From Takakia lepidozioides (Eukaryota; Streptophyta; Takakiopsida; Takakiales; Takakiaceae), in assembly GCA_030704615.1 (NCBI GenBank), contig CM060733.1:60822001-60886000 (forward strand): DNA of 64,000 bases. The letters run 5' to 3'. The position numbers were made by a program, and so were the translations under genes. Shown here one piece after another: positions 34,768 through 45,441 of this stretch. Within the stretch, counting starts at the first letter, position 1. The number at the start of each line of letters is the position of its first letter. The notes beneath the pieces were generated by a model. That model was not told the origin of the DNA. It did no database searches and was given only the letters and a program-made list of their open reading frames with translations.

Positions 34768-35125
34768 AATATTCTTTTCTGCAAGATTCCCAAATCATCT
34801 CAATTTGTAAATAAGTAAACTACTCACAAATCGGAAACCAAAATATGATACATTCTCTCCGGGGCGGAAGAGAAAACATGTGGAGGGGCCAATAATCAAT
34901 TGATTGAAGAAGACTAGCCATCAAATTTGGGGGCATCACAATATGAATATGAGTATGTGTTGTAATCATTGCCCCGGGGAAATAACTTCGTGGAAGAATA
35001 ATATTGGTGCCTTGCAAATTGCCACATGTATGTTTTTCTGCATCCGTTTCATATAAGTCAACAACTATAATTTTGTTTTTGGTAATTTCAGTTTGTGATG
35101 TTTGGCAGTGAAAAGAACAACGCCT

Positions 35126-35165
35126 TTAACCCTTAATTGCACAGCAGACCCAAAACGGGCTTCTA
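35126..35165. repeat. second piggyBac-like terminus
   Basis: TTAA followed by CCCTTAATTGCACAGCAGAC and CCAAAACGGG resembles the left end of the MITE at 28,144. No matching right end with TTAA was found nearby, so it may be a truncated copy. Confidence 0.35.
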
Positions 35166-35726
35166 GGCCTATTTAAATGTAAATTGGTTTTTCAGATCTG
35201 CTTCAGTTTGTATCAAATCCATGCCTAGAATGGCCCTGTTGTGGACTGCCAGAATTGGGCAATTGATTGCCCTAACTTAATTTCGAGTTAAACTAAAGTT
35301 GTCTCATCCCCCAAGCAAGGGTGTCACGTGTTAATGAAGGTAATTCTCTCTTTTTCATGCTAAGATTTGTTCACGCGTGTGTCATTGTGAGGGGATTTGC
35401 CCAGTATTGACCTTGAAGTGGGCAGCAGCACCACAAGGGTTGGCCAAATTGGAATTGTTTTTGCTTGTTGGATGAGGGATCCCCAGGGGGATGAAGCCTT
35501 ACTAATCTCGCCTCAATCCAAGATCGAATTACTCAGATCTTTAATAAGACTACCAAAAAATGATATGTTTTCCCAATGGCCCCACATTCAAGGGTGATGT
35601 TTTCGGGATTTGGGGCTGATTGCCCTGGAAATTGGCATGTGGGTGCAAGAGTAAGCACAAAATGTGCGGTCAAGTTCTTAAAAAAGTTAATTTTCTAAAA
35701 ATTATGCCATTTTTTCACTATAGGGG

Positions 35727-35755
35727 TCCCCCCCCACCCCCCCCCTTTTTTCTTA
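35727..35755. repeat. C-rich and T-rich homopolymer run
   Basis: Two runs of C separated by one A, then a run of T. Length may be unreliable. No gene nearby. Confidence 0.8.
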
Positions 35756-35769
35756 AAGAAAGTGGGGAC

Positions 35770-37290
35770 CGAGGCCCAAAATCAATTAGGAAAAAATAAC
35801 CCATGCGAAAACAAGCCATAAAGCACCCCCCATATATCACCTCTGAAATTTGTGTAGCCTTGCCGTAATGAGACTATGACAACCGGCGGGCCAAGTGCGC
35901 ACCAAAACTCACCATATTATTATCAAAAGATAATTTAGAACTCACCATAAGCTTATAATAATAATGGTGGTAGAAAGTACAACGGGGTGGTGTAGGGTGC
36001 AAAACTTGCTTGGGTGCTCTACCACATTTCATGCCATGGTTGAAAGTTCAAGAACTTTATTTTTACCTCCTTGGGAATTAGCACAGTCAAGCTTAATCAA
36101 ATTTGAGTTGCTACTTTACAAAAAATACGGTGACTAGTGACTACCTTCACTCCAGGCTACACAAAGTCCAGAGCCTGAGATGTAGGGATTCTCTGCCGAA
36201 ATGGGATATATCCATATTGTTTGCATACAGGTAATCTATTTGAGCTGCTTGTGTAATGCAATGACATGTTAGATTAGTGTCTATGATATTCATGCCATCG
36301 ACAGTCGGTATAAAAGTATGGAACACAGGATAGGCCTAGCAATAGCTGTCAAACACAGGTCTGATTCTCCCAATCTCATGGAAACTCATGTAAAATGGAA
36401 ATCTCACCTAAATGATGCAACAACCTCTAGAATGTTTTTATTTTTATGTATTTTTTTGTAAAGGGAAACTATAGAATGAGGCTTGTTTCAGACAGTACAT
36501 ATTTTGCCCAACTACACTATAAACTATAACCACACTGGGATTGCGCGGCGATTATATAAATAATCTTCCTCTTAGTCACATTTTTGGTTGTCTCATTTTC
36601 ATAACCGATCCAACTGCATTGAAAGGTGGGTTTCCATGTTGGCCCTCTTGGCAGATGAAAGTGGTTGGGGAGGGTTTCAGTCCCCACCAACTCACCCACT
36701 ATTAATTGTGTGCTACTGGTCAACCCCCACCAGGAGACTTATGGGCACCAGTTATCTTGAAATCACCGGAACGTGTAGGTCGTTCCGGGAGATGCCACCC
36801 GCTATAGTAGGTCACCACAGCAATATGGGGCTGTAGTAGTAACGAGTAACCGCGTCAACATCCCGGTGATAGCCAGTATTTCCAAGTAAGTGGGTGCCGG
36901 CCACGCTTGGGTAGATGGCCTTCACCCACTACAGTTTTCTGGCAGTGGCCCTTGATTCCAAGTCGATTGAGGGTGTGTGGGTGGAGATGGACACGCACCA
37001 TTCTTCAACCAAACTGGTCAAAGTAGGATTCAATTGTTGATTACTGCCCTTGCTTCGGCCTGCAGTGGAGGTTGATGAGTGCGTCAAGAAATCTAAAGTA
37101 AGATGCATCTTACTGCTCCCTGTGATCTAAGTTCTAGACTGTCATCTTATACTTGGGACCTCGTTTCCAGGTCGCTTCCTTTCTGATTAATGCCATGCCG
37201 ACCTTTCCAGCAACCCACTGCAGTGTACGTAGAGTTAATAAGCAGAATGTACTATAGACAAGAGGTGCAGTCCATGAGTGAAGAATTGCT
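35770..37290. other. intergenic stretch
   Basis: No supported gene. It contains a perfect 18-bp palindrome AGTAAGATGCATCTTACT at 37,097-37,114. Nothing else stands out. Confidence 0.4.
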
Positions 37291-37920
37291 AAGGACAGTA
37301 CAGTCTAACCTCTTTAATATGACTCTCCATAATGTGACAACCTCGATTATGTGACAAATTTTGTGTTCAACAAACTTAGTTCAAATCTCCCCCTATTATA
37401 TGACTATGACTCTCTTTATTATGACACGCCAAGACCCCTACTTTGTCATATATTAAGGAGGTTTATACTATTTTAATGATGGTGGGACCCACCAACCTTT
37501 GGGCCTTGGGGAAATTGGGAACATACATAAGGAGCATGAGAACAAAAGTTTTGGGCGTTCTCTTGTCCCTTTGCCGTTTTCACGTGGAGGGTTTTAGGGT
37601 TTTTTTGTCTTCATGATTTTGACCTCAATGTGGATCCAAGTGACATAGATGAGCAGCCACCACATGTCACACCATGCGGAGATGTTGTCTCATTTCATAC
37701 TTGATAACCCTCAAACTCTTAATGTTGCCAATGTTATACACTGGAAACTCAACAAAATGACTCTTGCCAACCTTAGTAGGCAACAACAAACAACCTTGGA
37801 CACTTTTCTTTCTTAGACATAGAAGTTTAGCTTGTCAATTTAGTGATATTTAAATATTATTCAATAATGCGACATTTTGGTCTCATTTGTCATATAATCG
37901 ATTATGTGACACCTCCATAT

Positions 37921-38330
37921 GCCTCTCATTTTACAATAATTGGGACATTATGGCGCACGCGCGAGCTGACCGGTGGGCCCCGTGCACGGACGCTCGGCTC
38001 CCCCCGCCAGTCCGCTGCCCGTGAGTCCAGTTCCCCTCCGTCCGCCAAACCGCCAGTTTGCTGTGCACGCCAGTCCGCTGTGCCAGTCCCCGCAAATCCA
38101 CCCAACAGTCTGCTGTGCCCGTCTGTTGCCCCCGGTCTGCCAGTCCGCTCCGGCCGAAGGATCTGGATCGTCCATTCTGAGAAACCCATCCGCGCCATCC
38201 ATGCCGGTCCACTGTGCCATTCCCGGCCAGTCCGCCGCCCATGAGTCTGCTTTCCTCCAGTCCACTGATGATGCTGCATCTGGACCGTCCGTTCGTAAAT
38301 GCCATCTGAGCCCTCCATTTTTAGGGCATG
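37921..38330. repeat. MULE-2 left terminal inverted repeat
   Basis: Pairs with 44,966-45,380. The outer 80 bp match closely, then the right copy has extra sequence, then about 250 bp match again up to AAGGATCTGGATCGTCCATT and CTGAGAAACCCATCCGCGCC. It contains repeated CCAGTCCGCTG words. The long minus-strand open frames here (several of about 125 codons) come from base bias. Confidence 0.9.
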
Positions 38331-38476
38331 AATTCAAACCTTATCCCTGCCGCCTGCCACTTGCCAGCAGCCGCGAACGTGCGCACTGATGCTCATTGCA
38401 CGTTGTCCATCGTGTCCAGTGTATTGCGGCGCGTTTCTTGCAGGTTCTGAAGCGTGTCCTCTGTACTGTATAGGGC

Positions 38477-41400
38477 ATGGACGTGGAAGCAGAAGGTGAT
38501 GATATACTAAAAACAAGATGCTGGATTATACGGCCTCTTCGACAAAGTTTGCAAACACCCAAACCAGGACCCTTCAACACGAATGATCTCCAATGGAAGA
38601 GAGACACGCAATATGGTTATATGGGTGCCAGACAGAATGTTCTGAAGGCCTGCATATCGTGGGATAGAGTTGATGACTTTCTCCTTGGAGAGGAGAGTTT
38701 GGTGGACTAGCCCACTCAGTTTTGGGTGAATGTCCATACTAATGTGCAACCCGGCATGCTAAAAGAGCCGAGAGCCAGCAGTTCTCTGAACAATATCATG
38801 TGTGCACCATCCTCATCGTCCTTTTGTAGTCTGATTGCATGTCTGTTGCCATTTTTCGTACCCACGTTCTGTGATTTCAAGCTTCCAGAAGTCGATGGAT
38901 ATCCATTGTGATTTTTATGTCCAGGTATCAATGCTGCTACGGTCCAGATGACAAACATACCAACAATGCGATAGTGGAGGATCCCAAACTGAAACGTGGA
39001 GGACCTCTTGTGGGTGCTGGAACATCTCACCCATAAAGGCCCAAGGAGAAAGAAGTCGGAATATGGAGAGTCTTACAAGCGTGGTTGCTAGTGCTATTTC
39101 AAGGTCCAACAATGCTATCTCGCCCCCGACATTTGTGTCCTCACGTACTACAACAATATGGAGCATACAGACGCGAAAGGGAAACCCTGTCATGGGAAGT
39201 CCGTTGAGTTCAGGAACACTCGCCACACCTATGCACCATACATTAGCGAGGAATTGAAAGCATGGGTCATGGAGTGTCTGTGCCGAGGCCTGTCAGTCGC
39301 CCAAATCATGATGGAACATAAAGAGCACGTCATGAACAACACCGGGTTGGGGGATGCATGGACACGGGACGATTTTTTGCTGGAGCAGGATGTGCGCATG
39401 GCCGAGAAACGGGCGTGGCAAACGTTCAAAAAACATGCCAACGATGCGGAGAGTGTCCGCATGTGGAAAGACCAGAACCCGAAATCGGTCTTCTTCTATC
39501 AAGAGGAGAAATTGGCGCCAACATTCAAGCACTACGATGGTGATTTAACATTCACAATCGGCATACAGACTGAGTGGCAGAAGAAGCGAATGCTTCAATT
39601 AGGCCATGCCCATATCATTGCATGCGATGCAACCTTCGGGACAAATCACCACAAGGTACTCTTCATCCCTTTCACAATTTATCCACTTGCAGAAATAGTG
39701 GATGTACGCACACTGGCAGCATCTGACATTCTGCATTTGAACAGTTCTTGGCCATTGTACACGTTGATGGTCTTCGACGAGTGGCTTAACGGTATACCAG
39801 TTGCGTACATCATATGTGCGCGTGAGCGGACAACAGACTTGGTGTCGTGGATGGCAGCCTTGCGGGACTCTCTCCTCGCAGAAATGCCGGAGTGGCGACC
39901 CAATGCCTTCGTGGAGGATGCCGACGCCGAAATAAACGCCATTACGTAAGTTTCATGTACCCTCCTGTACACTCGTGTGCAAGTCCGTCGCGTGCGTCCA
40001 TTGTCTGTCTCTTTGGCAAGTCCCCTGCCATACAACGTAGTCCTGGCTGCAAGTCCGGCCCATTCATTTCTGCAAGTCTGCTGGCAAACCAGTCCGCTGA
40101 TAATGTCCTCTAGCAAAATCCGCTGGAAGACTCACTTGCGCAAGTATGCTGCAAGGTCAGCCTACCCGGGTGTGCTGCTAGCAAAGTCTGGGTAAGTCTA
40201 CTGCCAGTCTCCTAAGGGCAAGTCCGCCGGCAGGCCAGTCCGCCGGAGGGGACTGTTTGCAAGCAGTCCGCTGCAAGACTCACGTGCGCCAGTCTGCTGC
40301 GACCTCAGTCTGGTCCAGCAAGTCCGCTGACAGGCAGGTCCGCCGGAGGGAACTGTTCGCAAGCAGTCTGCTGCAAGACTCACATGCATCAGTCTGCTGC
40401 GACCTCAGTCTAGTCGAGCAAGTCCGCTGGCAGGCGAGTCCGTCGGAGGGGACTGTTCGCAAGTAGTCCGTTGCAAGACTCACGTGCTCCAGTCTGCTGC
40501 GACCTCACTCTGGTTCGCTGGCAGGCGAGTCCGCCGGAGGGGACTGTTCCAAAGTCTGCTGGCAACCCTGTCCGCTCAGGATGCCCTCTGGCCAAGTCCG
40601 TTGCAAGACTCACTTACGTAAGTCCGTTGCGAGATCAGCGTGGTCAGGTCTGCTGGCGGTGTCGTGAGGGCAACACTCGTGGCAGGTCAGAGTGGGCGAG
40701 TCTGCTGCCTGAATCCGTTGGGCAAGTCCACTAGAACAGACGGGCAGACCAGTCAACCAAAGAGTCTACTGGGTTAGTGCCCAAGTCCACCGGCGAAGTC
40801 CTCTTTGAAGTCTCTCATGTGGGCATGTATACTTTGCAGGGCTGTTTTTCGAGGAGTGCTTATTTTCCTGTGCCTTTGGCATGTCCGGCGGGCTTGGGTG
40901 AAGCAATCATGCGCAAAAACCAAAGATCATATCACTGCCGCAAACTTGCTGAAAGATATGAGAGATCTCATGTACTGTAGAGGTGGACCAAACAATCCCA
41001 AATAAGGTCTTGCATGGGTAGCAACAACGCTCCGACGTATGAGAAAGAAATATCCGAATGGGCATGAATTTCTAGACTTTATCGATAAGGAATGGCGTCC
41101 TAAAATAGCAATGTGGTGTACAGCAGCTCGCCATGTTCTGCATGCCAGTCAAGACACAAACGCTAGCATTGAGGCATACCATGGAAACTTGAAGGCAAGA
41201 CTGAGGATGGGGAAAGGCAAAATGACTGGGCGTAGAGTGGATTGGCTCATATGGGAACTCACAGGCCGTGTACTAACACACTACTGGTATGAAGACGCAC
41301 GGATTCATAAGGAATGACAAACAGAAGAAGTACATGTCCAGTTCTGTGCTTGCGGCACGCGATATCCCAGCTTGCAATGTCACTCTTCCGTTCCATCCTA

Positions 41401-42076
41401 GGCAACCAGCCTATGTTCTAAGCACCAATCACCCAAACACAATTTACATTGTTTACAACCCCGGATGTGAATGGGCTTCTTGCACTTGCCCATGGGTAAT
41501 GAAGGGCAATTTGTGCAAGCATCAAGTCCGAGTCCTGAAGTTGCTTCATCCACACTTGCAGGATGGACTCATAGTGCGCGCTTGTGGCACGGCGCTGGGA
41601 ACCATTCATGGAGGATTGCATAATGTGTTTAGGGTTCATGCAAGTGGCGGCGACGAAGAGGGTTTGGGAAATGCAACAGAGGGCCCTTCCACAGATGACT
41701 TCCCCTATGATGCGGAGCCTGTCCTCGTACCATCCTCCATGGATGAAGAATTTGCAGACATACTTCGCATTGTTGGGGACAACAAATACCTGGAGAAACA
41801 TGTGTTGTCTTCTCTTCGTATCTGTAGGGGCAGCTTGTTGATATTCTCGCCAAGAGTGCTGCAAGAATGTTGCACCCTGCGGCAGCAAAGAGCTTCCGTC
41901 CTGTAAATGACAACAACAATATGTCGCTGAAAAGGAAACGAGATTTCGTTGAGGCATGGAAAACGCGACCCAAGATCTTACGCAAAACAGGGAAGAGGGT
42001 TGGGGCCCCAACACCTGCAGCACACATATACTCCACAATCCGGAGGGTCGCAAACCGTATACCAGTTGTAAAATAG
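38477..42076 (+). pseudogene. MULE-2 transposase (DDE, SWIM type), broken
   Basis: Spliced plus-strand gene. The N-terminus begins at 38,477 (MDVEAEGDD; FWVNVHTNVQPG further on). An acceptor near 38,926 leads into CCYGPDDKHTNNAIVEDPKL and a zinc-finger stretch CYFKVQQCYLAPDICVLTYY. The core 39,158-39,946 carries the first Asp (IIACDATFGTN), the second (NAFVEDADAEINAI) and RERTTDLVSWM. Donor GTAAGT at 39,947; the next exon starts near 40,841 with FLCLWHVRRAWVK; 41,039-41,310 has the Glu (TNASIEAYHGNLK); 41,289 on has the SWIM finger (CTCPWVMKGNLCKH); the last exon, from about 41,826, ends VNDNNN, MSLKRKRDF. Breaks: TAG at 38,708 and 39,089 and a frame change near 41,300. AATAAA lies at about 42,119. 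Confidence 0.82.
39960..40790. repeat. AGTCYGCTG array filling the MULE-2 transposase intron
   Basis: The intron (about 39,947-40,840) is almost wholly made of near copies of AGTCCGCTG/AGTCTGCTG, roughly one per 22 bp. On top of this is a longer period of about 125-130 bp (40,215-40,560: GCAAGTCCGC..., CCGGAGGGGACTGTTCGCAA, GCAAGACTCACGTGC). The open frames seen across it are shadows of the repeat. Confidence 0.85.
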
Positions 42077-42149
42077 ATTAGGAAATGTAGGAAAGGGTAC
42101 AGTATCATTCTCCCGATGAAATAAAATTTCAGCGGTACGATTGCATGTG

Positions 42150-42780
42150 CACCAGACTTCGAACCTGTCTGCCAACCAGCCTGATAAACCAGTCTTCTGG
42201 CGTCTGAACCAGTATGCTCAACCAATCTTCTACCATCTGAACAGTCTGCTCAACCATCTGAACCAGTCTGCTCAACCAGTCTTCTGGTGTCTGAACCAGT
42301 CTGCTGTACCAGGCTGGGACTCAGTCTTCGAACAGTCTGCTATGCCAGCCTTCTCCTAAGTAGACCAGTCTCCCGGTTCTAAACGTGCCTGCACCTGGCT
42401 GACCAGTGAGCCTCATGCGGTCTGCCCATCAGACTGGCCATTCTCAGTACGGTGGACTCTCACTTACTCTGCTGACCAGACTTGGCACCCTACTCGCCAA
42501 TGCCATCCGCCTGTACTCTATCACTCCGGTGACTCTCAACAGTCTGCTCACCAGTGCAGACTCATGGTTCCCAATCGCATCTGTCAGTCTGCCGGACTGG
42601 TACCAACTCCTCATTCTGTCGGACTCTCGTCAGTCTGGCGACATTGCCCTCTGTCTGCTCACAAGCCTAGGCATACCCTCTTCCCGTACTCTAGCAGTCT
42701 GCTGACTCTCGGCTATTTGCTGACCAGTGGACTCCCTTGGTATGTTAAACAAAATGATTGTGTGTGTAGGGGTAAGTCCG
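42150..42780. repeat. CAGTCTGCTC / CAGTCTTCTGG array in the MULE-2 spacer
   Basis: After the transposase poly(A) region, the word CAGTCTGCTS and its variant CAGTCTTCTGG recur about twenty times, often as ACCAGTCTGCTCAACCAG. It is the same word family as in the intron and the terminal repeats. Confidence 0.8.
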
Positions 42781-43454
42781 CTTAACAACATGTAGTGAAT
42801 TGGTCACAAGTCTACAACGACTACTCACACTGCACTCATATGCGACCAATAGGATGTGTATGCAAAGTCATCTTTTATTTCGTTGCAAATGCTCAAAAGC
42901 ATGCTTACATGACAAATGCGTCCTATGAGGATATTGCTTTCTTAGCAGCGGTCAAACTAGTCAAGATGTACTTACTATCTCGAGACGGAGCCGTATGAGA
43001 CACTGCATCCGTTGGCCAAGTGCAAACTTGAACGTAAACCAGTGTTTCGTGAAAGGTACACCTCTCTCTGCCCTTTTAGAAGAGGTTCAACTATGCCCAG
43101 TTTGTAGCCATTCATAATATCCTTGGATGAATGACATGAAATAAAACCCGCATTCCCAGCTGAATGGCTGTTGGGGCACTTCAGGCTGGTTGAACTGAAA
43201 TGCCCTAACCTCCTCCCAACTCGGTGAATCAACACTGTAGCCTAAACACTCCACATGCAACTTCCGTATCTATGACAAAACATATGGGCAACCATGCAAA
43301 GACTCGATGGAGTTCATGTGAGTGTAGCAGCCTTTCCGCACGTCGATGACAACAACACTCCAGTGCCCCCTGCAAGACGATTCTCATGAGATGTTTTGGC
43401 AAAGCGATACGGGAAGGAGTGACAGCCAACTGGGTGAGACTCATGGCTGTTATG

Positions 43455-43532
43455 AAGCATGTGCCAGCCTAGGAGCCCTGGAAAATGCCAAAGAGGTCCA
43501 CGCTGATATCAACAAAGCTAGAATTGCATGAG
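43455..43532 (+). pseudogene. PPR scrap inside MULE-2
   Basis: The plus strand reads EACASLGALENAKEVHADIN, KARIA, stop: one L motif of a PPR repeat, with ENAKEVHADI instead of the usual EKGKEVHGDI. It lies just upstream of, and overlaps the reading frame of, the Ulp1-like gene, and is clearly foreign to the MULE. Confidence 0.75.
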
Positions 43533-44332
43533 ATGTCATCGGCCACAGTAGTCGCCGAATCCCTGGGCACAAGTAGAGCGAAGAAGCGAACTGTCATGGA
43601 GCAGACTCAGGAAGTTCGGGAGGGTCATGTTGCCAAGAAACCTGCGAAGAAAGGCAAGTCCGCTGTCTTCATGAACAAGGACCGCAAAATGGCATTGGAT
43701 ACGGACAAGGAAGTGGTTCTTCAGCGACAAATACACCAGTGAGTACTCCTCCCAGTCTGCTGAGTCTAGTCACTCCAGTCTGCTCAGAAGTCTGAGTCTG
43801 TTCAGTCCGCTTGGTCTGGTGAGTCTGCTCAGTCCACTTGGTCTGGTGAGTCTGGTCAGTCCGCTCAATCCGCTCAGTATGGGCAGTCTGTTGAATGGAG
43901 TCAGTCCGCTCAGACCGTTGCGTACATGGGTTTTCCCACAAGGCCGTGGTCTGTGTGCAGGTTGGGTTCTCATTTTGCCGCGGCCCTGCGACGGAATGTC
44001 GCGGCCGGCAATTGCATGGTTCACTTTTATAAGGGCGACCCCCGGTATGAGTGCTCCATCGGGCCTCCGGACTTGAAGCCACTTGAGACGGTGGAGTCGG
44101 AGTGCACAGATAGAATGTTGGAGCTGTGGTGTCGTTTCTATGAGAAGACGGTTGAGGAGAAGTACTCAAGTACTGTTGCTCTTCTACCAGCCTCAATGTG
44201 GTCTCGTATGATGACATATTGGGACGGGCCACGGGAAAGGGTAGTGGAGAATCTACATTCTTGCTGGAGCGTCCCTCGGCTTGGCAAAGACATAAAAAAC
44301 TGCCATCATATAATCGTTCCGATTGTGGAGGA
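43533..44332 (+). CDS. Ulp1-like (C48) protease gene of MULE-2, partial
   Basis: Two exons, 43,533-43,738 and 43,961-44,332, joined in phase 2 (GTGAGT donor, CAG acceptor). Exon 1 is basic (RAKKRTV, AKKPAKKGK), like a nuclear signal. Exon 2 reads KYSSTVALLPASMWSRMM, ENLHSCWSVPRLGKDIKNCH and HIIVPIVEE, then a GTAAGA donor. The IIVPIVE block followed by an exon border resembles the run-up to the catalytic His of Ulp1/SUMO proteases (I..P....HW). Some plant MULEs (Kaonashi type) carry such a gene. The expected HW exon and the Asp and Cys residues were not found downstream, so it is truncated or has diverged. The introns consist of AGTCTGCTSAG repeats. Confidence 0.45.
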
Positions 44333-44339
44333 GTAAGAT

Positions 44340-44640
44340 CTCGCATACCCAGTCTGTTATGTCGGGCCAGTCTTTTGAATGACGTCACTCCGTTCACACC
44401 TGCCTCTCGCTGGTTGAGTCCGTTCATTCTGCTCAATCTGGCAAATCTGCCCAGTCTTTTGAATGAGGACAGTCTGCTCGGTCTGCCGAGTCTGCTGAGT
44501 GATGAGTCTTCTAAGTCTGCTGAGTCGTGACTCTGCTGAGTTGGCTGAGTGTACTAGGACTAGGACCCAGCCTACTTGCGAGTCTGTAGAGTCTGCTGGA
44601 GAGGCAGTTGGAGTGGTCTGCTGAGAGGACTCTGCCGTAA
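44340..44640. repeat. AGTCTGCTGAG repeats after the Ulp1-like exon
   Basis: Copies of AGTCTGCTGAGTS in the intron that follows the Ulp1-like exon, as in its first intron (43,745-43,925). Same word family as the other MULE-2 arrays. Confidence 0.75.
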
Positions 44641-44775
44641 AAGCCTCCCACTGCATGCTTCACATATCCTGCCATCACTGCAGTCCACGTGACTACATCT
44701 TGCTCGGGCATCTTTCAAGTGCTAGGTGTGCATCCACTATGCACACACTTGGTATACATGTTGCCAAGGGTTTGA
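44640..44775 (-). pseudogene. second PPR scrap inside MULE-2
   Basis: The minus strand reads NMYTKC (frame change) then MPEQDVVTWTAVMAGYVKHA: the end of an S motif and the start of a P motif. The sequence differs from the 55-59 kb repeats, so it came from another PPR gene. Its orientation is opposite to the scrap at 43.5 kb. Confidence 0.7.
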
Positions 44776-44965
44776 GGTAGTGGCTGTAGAGCCCCGCCAG
44801 CCCTCTCTTGTTCAGGCACACCCTTCATCGTCATTAAAATTGCCATAAACAAGAAGAACAGCCGCATGCATGCAAAGTCACCTCCGCAACATTGGACAAC
44901 AAAGAGCCGCAAGAACGAGACAATAAGAACGAGTGGGCGAGTTCGTAGCAGGATGTTACGATCTT

Positions 44966-45380
44966 CCATGCCCTAAACATGGATGGCGCGGATGGGTTTC
45001 TCAGAATGGACGATCCAGATCCTTCAGCCGGCGCGGACTGGCAGACTGGCAGACTAGGGGGCAGCAGACGGGCACAACGGACTGTTGGGTGGACTTGTGG
45101 GGACTGGCACAGCGGACTGGCGTGCACAGTGGACTGGCCGGCAGACTGGCGGTTTGGCGGACTGAGGGGAACTGGACTCATGGGCAGCGGACTGGCGGGC
45201 GGATTGGCCGCGCCAGATTGGGGGCGCGGCAGAGCGCGGGCGGGGCTGCCGCGGGCACGGCTGGTGGGGCCGCGGCAGCAGCTGGGCGCCCGTGCGTAGC
45301 AGGGGGGCGTCCGTGTGCGGGGCCCACCGGGCGTCTCACACGTGCGCCATAACGTCCCAATTATTGTAAAATGAGAGGCC
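44966..45380. repeat. MULE-2 right terminal inverted repeat
   Basis: Reverse complement of the left repeat, with an extra block of CGGG-rich sequence around 45,205-45,310 not present on the left. It ends ATTGTAAAATGAGAGGC at 45,380, directly before the target duplication. Confidence 0.9.
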
Positions 45381-45441
45381 CTCCATATTATGACATTTTT
45401 TCAGTTTCCCCTAGGTGTCATATTAAAGAGGTTAGACTGTA

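Larger units (their letters stand above)
37921..45380 (+). mobile_element. Mutator-like element MULE-2, 7.46 kb, full length
   Basis: Both ends start GCCTCTCATTTTACAATAAT + TGGGAC and run inward as long GC-rich inverted repeats (about 410 bp). It is flanked by a perfect 9-bp target duplication CCTCCATAT (37,912-37,920 and 45,381-45,389), the size expected for Mutator elements. Inside: a SWIM-type transposase gene, a second Ulp1-like gene, two PPR fragments and large arrays of an AGTCYGCTG-type word. Complete ends and an intact duplication suggest a fairly recent jump, though the transposase is broken. Confidence 0.9.
37301..45439. mobile_element. pogo/mariner-like MITE split by MULE-2
   Basis: The ends are inverted repeats: left CAGTCTAACCTCTTTAATAT + GAC at 37,301, right complement identical over 23 bp ending at 45,439. 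Both are flanked by TA (37,299-37,300 and 45,440-45,441), the target of Tc1/mariner and pogo elements. Without the 7.46-kb MULE the element is about 670 bp (37,301-37,920 plus 45,390-45,439) and has no transposase. Confidence 0.75.

Noticed and set aside
37926-38390. Four overlapping open frames of 124-138 codons in the left MULE-2 repeat
   Set aside because: Several frames are open at once on both strands in a GC-rich inverted repeat; no domain; the same happens in the right repeat.
38708-39091. In-frame TAG codons as a sign of stop readthrough or U-to-C editing
   Set aside because: U-to-C editing is known from organelles, not nuclear transposons. Frameshifts in the same genes point to plain decay.
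40200-40560. Regularly spaced repeats as a CRISPR-like array
   Set aside because: Units are direct, degenerate and contiguous, without unique spacers; eukaryotic context.
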